From positions 1 through 11,574 of the forward strand of contig JAJZBP010000048.1 of the NCBI GenBank assembly GCA_021798855.1: DNA of 11,574 bases. The letters are read 5' to 3'. Made by a program: the position numbers and the translations under genes. Below, piece by piece: positions 1 to 7,040 of the stretch (position 1 is its first letter; every line of letters starts with the position of its first letter). A model generated the notes under the pieces. It was given only the letters and a program-made list of their open reading frames with translations. It searched no databases and was not told the origin of the DNA. This stretch comes from Bacillota bacterium. Lineage in GTDB: Bacteria; Bacillota; Sulfobacillia; JAJZIM01; JAJZBP01.

Positions 1-72
1 TTACCTTTTTGTCACCCCATTGGCACCGCCCAACACCTTAATCGTATGCCGCCGCGTAGAGTTCGACTTCAT
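1..72 (-). CDS. possible short peptide ORF downstream of topB
   Basis: A 23-codon minus-strand reading frame starts at an ATG (72-70) and ends with TAA at bases 1-3. An AGGTGG Shine-Dalgarno-like sequence lies about 9 bases before the ATG. The predicted peptide is basic (MKSNSTRRHTIK...). It has no recognisable motif and lies 46 bases after the topB stop. It could be chance or the leading part of a longer unit outside the window. The SD is the only support. Confidence 0.2.
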   Translation of the reverse strand: MKSNSTRRHTIKVLGGANGVTKR

Positions 73-118
73 AACCGCCGTCCACCTTTTTTCATTCGCT
101 CCCCCCGTCGCGCCTCTT

Positions 119-2539
119 TTATCCCGCTTCCCTCTCCTGAAACACCATTTCCACCTTGCCCTCTTGGGTCAACCTCAACCCAGCCGAAAACTCCTTCCCG
201 GCCCTGGATTTGAACCCCTTCATCTGCTCGACCTCGCCCTTCTCCAGGAGAGCCTTGGCCACGGCCGGGGTGATCTTCTTCTCCGAGATGGTCCCCCAGA
301 TGATGAATTTGCACCCTTTCTCCTTCCAGTTTGAGCACCCGTACCCCTTCGGCGTGGCCACCACGTCCCCGCCGCAAAGCGGGCACTTGCCCAGGACCTC
401 CTTGCCCCCCCCGGTTCCGGCTCCGCTGGCGCCGTCGAAAACAAACTCAACCTTCCCCTTCTCTCGGTCGAACCGGAGCCGTGCCTCGAATGCCTTCCCC
501 GCCTTGGACTTGAAGCCCTTCACGGGCTTGGCCGTCTCCCCCTTGGCCAGTAGTTCCTTGACCACGCCGGCGGACAGTTTCTTGCCGGCGACCTCCTTCC
601 AGATGACGAACTTGCATCCACCGTCTTCAGGCTTCCACTTGGAACACCCGAAACTCTTCGGCCCCTCGGTTACCGCCCTGCCGCAAACAGGACACTCCCC
701 GACTGATTCCCCCATTCTGCGCACCTCCTGTTTTTTCTGCCCCCGCACTTGGTCCACCAGCCGGCGGGTGTAGTCGGAGATCCCGCCGATGAAATCCTCC
801 GCCCGGACCTTGCCGCCCTCAATGTCCCGGAGCTTCTTCTCCCACTCTCCGGTAGTGTCCACGGAACGGAGATCCTCTGGAGCAAGTTTCAGAACCGTCT
901 CGCCCTTTTGGGTCGGCACCAGGGTTTTGCCCTCCCGGCGCACGTATTCCCGGTGGAGCAGGGTCTCGATGGTGGCCGCCCTGGTGGCCGGCGTCCCCAG
1001 GCCCCGATCCTTCATGGCTTCGGCAAGTTCGTCGTCTTCCACCAATTTCCCTGCGGTCTCCATGGCCGCCAGGAGCGAGGCCTCCGTGTACCGCGCCGGC
1101 GGCTTGGTCTTTTTGGCCAACACCTTGGCCTCCCGGCAAACCGCAGAATCCCCCTTCTTGATGGGAGGGAGTTCTTTGGTTTCCTCTTCCTTATCTTCAT
1201 CGCCGGCCTTCCTGGACTTGGCGGTTTCCGCCTCCCCGTAGACAGCCCGCCAGCCCCGGTCGAGTACCACGCGACCGCGGCTCCGGAAGGTTTCCCCTTC
1301 CACCTCGGTCACAGCCACCGTGTCCCGGTACCGCGCCGACGGCAGGAAGGCCGCCAGAAACCTCCTGGCCACCAGGTCGTAAACCTTTTGCTCGTCCGGC
1401 TTCAGCAAGGGTGCCGGCAGGTCCGTGGGAATCAAGGCATGGTGGTCGGTGACCTTCGAGTCGTCCACAACCCGTTTCCCAGGATTGAGTTTCCCCCGCA
1501 GGAGGAACTCGGTGAACGGGGCATAGTCATTAACCTTTTCCAGTGCCTCCATCCGTCCGGGCAAGGTCTCCACTAGGGCCGGGGTGAGATGTCTGGAATC
1601 CGTCCTGGGATAAGTAATGAGGTGTCCTTCGTAGAGGGCCTGGGCCAGGTCCAGAGTCTTCTTCGCAGAACATCCGAACCGGCGGTTGGCCTCTTTTTGC
1701 AGGTCGTTCAAGTTGAAGAGCATGGGTGGGGCCTCCTGGGTCTCCTTGGCCTCCAGGGAGATCACCACCCCGGTCTTCCCTTGAACCTTTCGGGAGACTG
1801 TATCAGCTTCGGCCCGTTTCTCCAGTCGGTCAACCTTCCCCCGGAACCACTTCCCCGGGTATTCTCCGGCATCGGCCCGGAAAGCGGCCGCTACCTCGAA
1901 GTAGTCCTTGGGTTTGAAGCCCCGGACCTCCAATTCCCTGCTCACGATCAGCCCCAAGGTGGGGGTCTGCACCCGGCCAACGGAGATAAGCCCGCCGTGG
2001 CGGGCAGTGAGGGCCATGGTCCCGTTCATCCCTACGATCCAGTCGGCCAGTGCCCGTGAGCGTGCGGCCTCGGCAAGGTGGCGCATTGTGCCCCCCGGCC
2101 GCAGCGCCCCGAAAGCTTTTTTCACCGCCGCCGGCGTGGTTTCGGAAAGCCACAACCGCTCGAAGTTTCCACGGTACCCGGCCAGTTCCCGGATGTACTC
2201 CCAGATGAGTTCCCCTTCGCGGCCGGCGTCGGTGGCCACCACGGCATGGCTGGCCCCGGCAAGAAGCTTTTTCACTACCCGAAACTGATCCGTCTTCCCG
2301 GAGATCACCTGTAGCTTCGGGTGGTCCGGGACGACCGGCAAGAGGCCCAGGTTCCACTTCTCTTTCAGTCCGGGAGCGTATTCCTCCGGTCCCGCAAGTT
2401 CTCCCAGATGTCCCAACGCCCAAGTCCAGGTGTAGTCACCCTCCAGGCATCCGTTTCCCCGCCGGGCGCCGGGGTCCATGACCTTGGCCAGGTCCTGGGC
2501 CACGGACGGCTTTTCGGTGATGACCAGCGTCTTGGCCAA
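119..2539 (-). CDS. topB: DNA topoisomerase III (type IA)
   Basis: Type IA topoisomerase of 806 aa that cuts one strand through a 5'-phosphotyrosine and passes the other, acting in decatenation and recombination. The N-terminal Toprim domain shows VITEKPS (Glu9) and ATDAGREGE (residues 102-110), the form usual in Gram-positive TopB. The catalytic Tyr is about residue 310 in ITYPRTDSR. The C-terminal tail has two tandem modules, about residues 612-697 and 714-795, each with CPxC...GC/C zinc-finger-like cysteines followed by a conserved KGFKS/AGKxF region. A glycine linker encoded by a G8 run (405-412) separates them. The start is TTG at 2539: GGGAGG (2547-2552) sits 7 bases upstream and no ATG is in frame nearby. 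TopB copies are common on conjugative and integrative elements, which fits the neighbourhood, but a chromosomal copy is equally possible. The length matches the Firmicutes family. Confidence 0.96.
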   Translation of the reverse strand: MAKTLVITEKPSVAQDLAKVMDPGARRGNGCLEGDYTWTWALGHLGELAGPEEYAPGLKEKWNLGLLPVVPDHPKLQVISGKTDQFRVVKKLLAGASHAVVATDAGREGELIWEYIRELAGYRGNFERLWLSETTPAAVKKAFGALRPGGTMRHLAEAARSRALADWIVGMNGTMALTARHGGLISVGRVQTPTLGLIVSRELEVRGFKPKDYFEVAAAFRADAGEYPGKWFRGKVDRLEKRAEADTVSRKVQGKTGVVISLEAKETQEAPPMLFNLNDLQKEANRRFGCSAKKTLDLAQALYEGHLITYPRTDSRHLTPALVETLPGRMEALEKVNDYAPFTEFLLRGKLNPGKRVVDDSKVTDHHALIPTDLPAPLLKPDEQKVYDLVARRFLAAFLPSARYRDTVAVTEVEGETFRSRGRVVLDRGWRAVYGEAETAKSRKAGDEDKEEETKELPPIKKGDSAVCREAKVLAKKTKPPARYTEASLLAAMETAGKLVEDDELAEAMKDRGLGTPATRAATIETLLHREYVRREGKTLVPTQKGETVLKLAPEDLRSVDTTGEWEKKLRDIEGGKVRAEDFIGGISDYTRRLVDQVRGQKKQEVRRMGESVGECPVCGRAVTEGPKSFGCSKWKPEDGGCKFVIWKEVAGKKLSAGVVKELLAKGETAKPVKGFKSKAGKAFEARLRFDREKGKVEFVFDGASGAGTGGGKEVLGKCPLCGGDVVATPKGYGCSNWKEKGCKFIIWGTISEKKITPAVAKALLEKGEVEQMKGFKSRAGKEFSAGLRLTQEGKVEMVFQEREAG

Positions 2540-2672
2540 ATGACCGCCTCCCTTTTTAACCAGATATTTTCAACCACCGTCGGGGAAGGTAACAACTGGG
2601 GCTGTCCGGGAACAGCACCACCCATGGAGACCGCGTCAAGGATATGGCCTTTGCGCTCCACGCAGCCCAGGC

Positions 2673-2701
2673 GGTATAACTAACTGTGGACAACAAGCCA
2701 A
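2673..2701 (-). promoter_or_regulatory. candidate topB promoter
   Basis: On the minus strand TTGGCT (2701-2696) is separated by 17 bases from TATACC (2678-2673). Each box matches 4 of 6 consensus positions and the spacing is ideal. This would give a topB leader of about 130 bases, in which I saw no strong secondary structure. It lies just after the terminator of the upstream gene, where topB would need its own promoter. The call is weak. Confidence 0.35.
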
Positions 2702-2745
2702 AAATCACGGTTGGTTTAAACCTCCCAACTAACCAGTTTCCGCCC

Positions 2746-2784
2746 CAAAATAAAAACGACTCCGCGTTCCAATGGCGGAGTCGT
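2746..2784 (-). terminator. intrinsic terminator of the AbiEii-like gene
   Basis: A perfect 10-bp stem (ACGACTCCGC at 2756-2765 with GCGGAGTCGT at 2775-2784) and 9-base loop is followed on the minus strand by TTTTTATTTT (2755-2746). It begins at the last base of the gene's TGA stop. This is a textbook Rho-independent terminator and separates the AbiEii-like gene from topB. Confidence 0.9.
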
Positions 2785-3812
2785 CACCGTTCCGGTAAAT
2801 CATCGTCTCGTTCCGGAGTCGGGCTTTTGAAGATCCTCCCTTCCGCTTCCTGCCACCTTAAAAGGCGCTGGCCCGAATCCACGGCCCAACGTTTCACTTC
2901 TTCCCATCTCAAGGACACGAGCATTTTAACTTTGGACGGATCCAGCCGATCAACCCCTTGGAGGGCCTTTGCAAACCAGGTCGTGTTGAAATCCGGGAAC
3001 TTCCGCTGCGCGTAGTCGACGCAAACCGACAGGTCGAAGACCCGTTGAGAGATCATGTACACGTCAATGAAATCCCTGACCGCATTCCCGCGGCTCGCGA
3101 GGGCAATGGCCTTATCTCCGGCCAGGTCCCGAATTGACGCGACGGGCATCCCTTCTATTTGACGGTCACCGTCACCAAGTCGTCCCGTCTTCCGCTCCAT
3201 CAGTTCAACCTTGATTCTCTCGGAACCCTCAAAAGCATAAAAGCGCCGGAAAGTGAGGTCCCAATCCATTTTATCTTCCTCGACCGGGATTCCCCGCCCT
3301 ATGCAGGCTTCCATGAAGTCAGAAGCCGTTTCCTCCACTCTAAACCCGAGCGTCGTGAAGAAGTCGAGGTCCTCCGATTGCCGGTGTCCGAGGTACCCAG
3401 CCGCCAAGGCTGTTCCGCCGGCAAGTTCGAACCTGCGGGAAGGCAGGATTTCAGCCGCGATACGCAGGAGTTCCCTATGGCGTTCGTTTATCACACCTTC
3501 CATTCTGGCCCTATCCTCCTTTTTCCGTCGGAAGTATTCGGCCCATAAAGCGTCCCCTTGAAAATCCAAAATGAGGTGCGGAAACCATTTAGCCAATTCT
3601 TCTTCGCGCAGCCATTCCAGCCGGCAGTCGCTCAAGAGGGTTGCGGCAATATCCAGGGCATCGGTAACCTCGTTAATATCCCAGGGTCTGCGGTGCCACG
3701 CAAGGCATTGGACTTCAGGGGGAATTTCGGAAAAGGTGAACATCCTCCAGGGAGTCCCTTGGGTTTCGGCCGAAACTTTGTCTAAAAAGACTTTCAGACC
3801 CTCCGTCGTCAC
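2784..3812 (-). CDS. AbiEii/AbiGii-family nucleotidyltransferase (orphan toxin-like)
   Basis: Nucleotidyltransferase of the AbiEii/AbiGii toxin superfamily (DNA polymerase beta fold; characterised relatives modify tRNA ends or hold GTP to stop growth). The core motif GGTALAAGYLGHRQSEDLDF gives the GG/GT plus SEDLDFF metal-binding acidic pair. It is followed by KVELM and by DLAGDKAIALASRG..RDFIDVY, the conserved lysine and RDxxD segment of the family. About 100 residues precede the core (PPEVQCLAWHRRPWDINEV and so on); most members lack this, and I do not recognise it. I chose GTG at 3812 (342 aa): GGGGGAAGGAA lies about 9 bases upstream, whereas the longer GTG at 3845 sits only 5 bases after the -10 box, at or before the expected transcript start. 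No AbiEi-like antitoxin gene is adjacent. Family assignment is firm; toxicity is inference. Confidence 0.85.
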   Translation of the reverse strand: MTTEGLKVFLDKVSAETQGTPWRMFTFSEIPPEVQCLAWHRRPWDINEVTDALDIAATLLSDCRLEWLREEELAKWFPHLILDFQGDALWAEYFRRKKEDRARMEGVINERHRELLRIAAEILPSRRFELAGGTALAAGYLGHRQSEDLDFFTTLGFRVEETASDFMEACIGRGIPVEEDKMDWDLTFRRFYAFEGSERIKVELMERKTGRLGDGDRQIEGMPVASIRDLAGDKAIALASRGNAVRDFIDVYMISQRVFDLSVCVDYAQRKFPDFNTTWFAKALQGVDRLDPSKVKMLVSLRWEEVKRWAVDSGQRLLRWQEAEGRIFKSPTPERDDDLPER

Positions 3813-3849
3813 GCCAACACGTTCCTTCCCCCTGCCAGATCGCACTTAG

Positions 3850-3858
3850 ATTATACCA
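3850..3858 (-). promoter_or_regulatory. extended -10 promoter of the AbiEii-like gene
   Basis: Minus-strand TGGTATAAT is a perfect extended -10 element with no clear -35 box. The transcript would begin near 3843, giving about 31 untranslated bases that contain the GGGGGAAGGAA ribosome site. This is what decides the GTG start at 3812. Confidence 0.65.
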
Positions 3859-3890
3859 CGACGCATACTTTACCGCCCCCACCGCGAGCT

Positions 3891-3966
3891 ACAATAAAAC
3901 CAAATATAACTTGACAAATATGCTCATCAAACAATAAAAGCAGGAACAAACCAAATATGGTATACT
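3891..3966 (+). promoter_or_regulatory. AT-rich divergent control region with direct repeats and plus-strand promoter elements
   Basis: This AT-rich stretch separates the AbiEii-like gene from the TnpB-like gene. It holds two interleaved direct repeats: ACAATAAAA at 3891 and 3931, and AACCAAATAT at 3898 and 3949. An extended -10 TGGTATACT (3958-3966) points toward the TnpB-like gene, 74 bases before its GTG. An isolated TTGACA lies at 3911-3916 without a good partner. The repeats could be a protein-binding site or part of the left end of an IS200/IS605-like element. No IS605 left-end hairpin was obvious. Confidence 0.4.
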
Positions 3967-4039
3967 TTAGACCAAGGTTTCCACCGTGGGCTAAACGATT
4001 CCGGCAGTTCCAGCGAAAAGTGAAGAAACGGCAGAGGCA

Positions 4040-5643
4040 GTGAGCGATTTGGCTGAAATCACACTCACCGTAACCAGGACGCTGAAGTTTAAGATCAAGA
4101 CGGAGAATGCCGGGGATCTTCTTGCGCCCACCGTGGCGGCTTGGGATAAGGCGCTCTCCTTCTACCTGGGTTTCTTCCTGGCCCACAAGGAGGTTTTCAC
4201 GGAAAAGAAAACCGATTCCCGAACCGGGAAGGAACGTCCTCTCACGGCAATGGACCTGCTCACCTGGGCGGAGTATAACACGGTGCCGACGGCAGCCCAT
4301 CATTCGACCATGGAAGGGTGGAATTTCTCCGCGGTCTGCCCACAGGCACCCACCATCCTGCGGCGGGCGGTCATCAACTCTGCAACCGGGGCGGTGCGGT
4401 CTTATGTTTCTGCCCTTTCCAAGTGGGAAAAAACCAATCCCGAAAAGCGCGGAAGGGAACCGCAGCCTCCGCAGCCGGGGCAGAACATGGTTTTTTACAC
4501 CGGTCTGTACCAAATGCGCCTGGAGGAGTTTCGGGACGGCAACGCGCAACTGAAGGTTTTCAACGGAGGAAAGTGGTGTTTCAAGGATTTTGCGGTTAGT
4601 GGACCCCCTTATGCCCTGGATCTCTTGGACCAGTCCCAAGCCGAGAGGGAGCGCATTGCCGAAGAAAGAAAGACCCAGAACCGGCGGCTCCTTGAGACGG
4701 GGTGCAAGGAACGAACCGATGGGGAGAAAGAAGCTCTCCGCCCCACAATTGGCGTTTGGGTGGCCCAGTCTCCAACCCTCTTTCACAAAGAAGACGGCTT
4801 TTGGTTGCACATGCCCTTTGAGAAACGGGTGAGGATACCCGGCAAAGCGGAGGAGCGCAGGCTCGCCGAGCCTGCGCTGAAAGTCGGCACGGTTGACCTG
4901 AACGCAGCTTCCGCCGCCGCCGTCGCCTGGGAAGGCGAAAAAACTCTGGAGGCGAAGACCGTCTGGCACACCGAGGAAAACGGGAAACGGGAGAAGGCTT
5001 TGCAAAAGGTTGCCAGGAAGCAGAAAGCCTCCGGCAAACCGGTCAAAGGCGAATCATCCAACCGGGATCTGTGGCGCTACGTCCGCAACCTGGACGACTC
5101 GGTGGCTTGGCAGGTGGCAAGCAGCCTGGTGGTCTGGGCGGTGAGTCTCGGCCTCCAAGTGCTGGTCTTCGAGTACCTACGTTCCTACTGTCCTGAAAAA
5201 GGCGGCTCCTACAGCAAGCGGGTCAACCGGAAGCGGTCCTACTGTCTGAGGGGGGGGATCGGAAGTGGCTGGATCACGTCCGGCACCTGGCGATCTGCCA
5301 AGGAATACTCACCGTCGAACGGAATCCTGCCTGGACCAGTCAAGCTTGTCCGCATTGCGGCCATTTGGGGGAACGGTTTTCTCCTAAAGCCCGAGGAGGC
5401 TACCCCAGCCGACTGCGATGCGGACACTGTGGCTGGACAGGCAATGCAAGCGTAGTGGCGGCTTTGAACCTCAAGCTGAAGTGGGATCGGGATTTCCGGT
5501 ATCCCACCAAAGAGGAGCAAAGAGCCGCCGCTGAACCAAGCCGCGCCCGCAAGGGCGGCGCAGTTTTGGGGGCTAACGACAGATCGGCGGACGCCCCTGT
5601 TGCCAAAGGCCGAAGTGGTTCGGCTGGCGCTGTCGCTTCGTAG
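4040..5643 (+). pseudogene. TnpB/OrfB-like RNA-guided nuclease homologue, frameshifted, RuvC-III Asp missing
   Basis: Homologue of IS200/IS605 OrfB (TnpB), the ancestor group of Cas12. The start is GTG 4040; TTG 4049 is an alternative. The first frame runs through RuvC-I (VGTVDLNAAS, Asp about 286) and RuvC-II (LVFEYL, Glu about 378), then reaches a G8 run at 5250-5257. From 5251 the other frame continues the family sequence: VERNPAWTSQACPHCGH, then RLRCGHCGWTGNASVVAALN, a CxxC...CxxC zinc ribbon, ending in TAG at 5641. One added G would join them into about 534 aa, larger than the usual 400-aa TnpB. At RuvC-III the family's NADxNAAxN reads NASVVAALN: Ser (AGC, 5449-5451) replaces the catalytic Asp, so even the rejoined protein should not cut. 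It may be a decaying gene or a nuclease-dead, TldR-like regulator. No TnpA gene or CRISPR array is present. Confidence 0.8.
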
Positions 5644-5678
5644 TGACGCGAGGATCTTGATCCTCAGACGCGAAGCGA
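5481..5678 (+). ncRNA. candidate omegaRNA / right-end structure of the TnpB-like gene
   Basis: The 3' end of the gene holds a run of hairpins. They are GTGGGAT/ATCCCAC (5481-5487, 5501-5507); CGCCC-GCAA-GGGCG with a GNRA tetraloop (5544-5557); GCCGAA-GTGG-TTCGGC (5609-5624); and a nested pair around the stop codon, TCGCTTCG/CGAAGCGA (5633-5640, 5671-5678) enclosing GAGGAT-CTTG-ATCCTC (5650-5665). TnpB omegaRNAs are known to overlap the 3' end of tnpB and run into the element's right end, with the guide beyond. The position fits; RNA function is inference. The nested hairpin could also serve as a terminator between convergent genes, but it has no T tract. Confidence 0.45.
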
Positions 5679-5690
5679 GACTCCCCGGGA

Positions 5691-6364
5691 TTAACCTTCC
5701 CATCCTGAATGCGTCGGGGGAGGGCTGTATTCCCGGGGGCGGCACGAATGGCTGTTGTCAAGGTTTGTCAGGCAAATCAGGCAACTGCTGATACCACTTA
5801 TCCCTGCCACAAACAGTTTCGCGAGGTCAGGATCGAATTGCGTTCCGGAGCCGAGCTCAAGTTCCGCCAGGGCATCCCCTACCGATACTGGCCGCCGGTA
5901 GGGTCTGGAGGTGGTCATAGCCTCGAAGGCATCAGCGATGCATACCGCACGGGCAATGAGAGGTATTTGCTCGCCCCGAAGCCCCGCAGGGTACCCCCGC
6001 CCATCCCATCTCTCGTGATGGAAGCGCACCGCCGCCGGGAGTCCCGAAAAGCTTTCTAGCACCCCAGGGATGGCCACCACCACCTCATAGCCCTTATTGG
6101 GGGGGACTCCATCATAAGGCGCTCCTCCGCATTGAGGCGGCCTGGCTTCATTAAAGGACCGGTGAGGTCCGCCCAAATCTTCCCCACGTCGTGGAAGCGC
6201 CCGGCCAACTTCCATTCCTTCACTTCTCTCCGAGGAAGCCCGAGGGTCTCGGCAAGGATGGCCGAAAACTCGCCGACTCTACGACAATGGGTACCGAGAA
6301 AACCGCCACGAGCCTGGCAGAGATGGTCGTTTAGAATGAGCAGGTGCCGAACGATTCCGTCCAT
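5691..6364 (-). pseudogene. HD-GYP domain phosphodiesterase-like protein, frameshifted
   Basis: Small HD-GYP protein of about 224 aa if restored. The family degrades cyclic di-GMP or related signals at a two- or three-metal centre. The first part (ATG 6364, AAGGAGG 7 bases upstream) has His26 and the HD pair in RFHDVGK (58-59). The second part, in another frame, has the signature HHERWDGRGYPAGL and then AVCIADAFEAMTTSRPYR. The frames separate at a C7 run on the minus strand (6099-6105); one added C would rejoin them. The metal-binding His of the family's HPxxG motif appears as Pro (PPNKG). No sensor or receiver domain is present. The ATG overlaps the TGA of the nuclease gene (TGATG), so the two should be translationally coupled. 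The last 35 residues are low in conservation and end at TAA 5691. Confidence 0.8.
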
Positions 6365-6915
6365 CAGCAGGCCTCCTTCTCTAAAAGTTCTTCCAGCGGC
6401 CGGAGGCCCGCAGTCGGCAAGAGTCCAAACGGCGTCCCCGTCCCGCCCCTGACGTTGGCGAGGGTCTCCGGATCCGTAACTTCTTTTTCCAACACAAATG
6501 CCGGGTCGGAAACCCATATCCCCCGCATATCCCTGTCCCCGAAGACTACCAGAATGCGGACTTCCAAGGAAGCGAATTTTTTCGCCCAACGGAAACCTTC
6601 AAGGTTGTACGGCACCGTTTTCTTATGTTGCGTCAACGAACCTTTTACCTCGCAAAGCAATGCTCCGCGCAATGCTCCGCGCAATGCTCCGCCGTTGGCG
6701 GGGACTATGGCGAGATCGGGCCGGTACCGGATGAAAGCAGCGGTTGTATCACCGGCATCCGATTGATCAAGAAGTTTCTTGTGAAATTCTTCAGAAAAGA
6801 AGCTTTCTTGACCAAACCGCTGAACCTGACCGCCACGGGCCCTAAAAAACTCTTCCACCTTGGCCACCACCGCTTCATGGGCGAAAACACGTTGCCAGTC
6901 CCAGATATTGCTCAC
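6364..6915 (-). CDS. predicted PD-(D/E)XK-fold nuclease-like protein
   Basis: A 183-aa protein with a restriction-endonuclease-like active site: RYRPDLAIVP (Asp67) followed by LLCEVKGS (Glu89, Lys91), the spaced D...ExK pattern on consecutive beta strands. N-terminal helices include FAHEAVVAKVEEFF. The C-terminal half (VRILVVFGDRDM, GIWVSD) resembles the later strands of the fold. I do not recognise a named family. Two extra ALRG units, made by a 12-bp tandem repeat, lie exactly between the D and ExK strands. The GTG start at 6915 has only a poorly spaced GAGG, but a short ORF with a good ribosome site ends over it (TTGTGA). The gene ends in TGATG, shared with the HD-GYP ATG. The substrate, DNA or RNA, is not evident. 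It could be a defence effector or part of a restriction-like unit. Confidence 0.6.
   Translation of the reverse strand: MSNIWDWQRVFAHEAVVAKVEEFFRARGGQVQRFGQESFFSEEFHKKLLDQSDAGDTTAAFIRYRPDLAIVPANGGALRGALRGALLCEVKGSLTQHKKTVPYNLEGFRWAKKFASLEVRILVVFGDRDMRGIWVSDPAFVLEKEVTDPETLANVRGGTGTPFGLLPTAGLRPLEELLEKEAC
6657..6692. repeat. three perfect tandem copies of a 12-bp unit inside the nuclease gene
   Basis: GCAATGCTCCGC is repeated three times without a mismatch (6657-6668, 6669-6680, 6681-6692). The unit length keeps the reading frame, adding four residues (ALRG) per copy between the catalytic Asp and the ExK motif. Such repeats change copy number by slippage. Confidence 0.95.
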
Positions 6916-6944
6916 AACCTCTTAAAAGAAATTATGTGTTTCAA
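6912..6944 (-). CDS. possible 10-codon leader ORF coupled to the nuclease gene
   Basis: A TTG at 6944-6942 has AAGGAG 6 bases upstream (6956-6951). It opens a 10-codon frame (MKHIISFKRL) whose stop TGA (6914-6912) overlaps the nuclease GTG as TTGTGA. The nuclease start has no well-spaced ribosome site of its own, so reinitiation from this ORF is plausible. Alternatively, it marks a start-site rearrangement. Confidence 0.3.
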   Translation of the reverse strand: MKHIISFKRL

Positions 6945-7040
6945 AAGGAACTCCTTACGAAGCACCACGGAGCGAGAAAGCAGATCCGCGCCGGAATTGG
7001 GTTCCCGCCATGCCTTTTCGGACCCCCTTTTTGGAACAGC

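Noticed and set aside
749..1576. A 275-codon plus-strand frame opposite topB
   Set aside because: It is antisense to the conserved middle of TopB, has a Pro/Arg/Gly-rich composition typical of shadow frames, and shows no family motif.
2365..2661. A minus-strand frame starting at GTG 2661 before topB
   Set aside because: It overlaps the topB start in another frame, lacks a convincing ribosome site and has no recognisable sequence.
3851..5005. A 384-codon minus-strand frame opposite the TnpB-like gene
   Set aside because: It is antisense to recognisable RuvC motifs and has no family similarity that I can see.
5244..5262. Programmed -1 frameshifting at the G8 run of the TnpB-like gene
   Set aside because: No downstream pseudoknot or upstream SD stimulator was evident, TnpB proteins are not known to need frameshifting, and a similar break at another homopolymer nearby favours an indel.
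6969..7040. A short minus-strand ATG frame of 18 codons between the recombinase and nuclease genes
   Set aside because: The AAAAGG before its ATG is one base away, too close to serve as a ribosome site, and the peptide has no feature.
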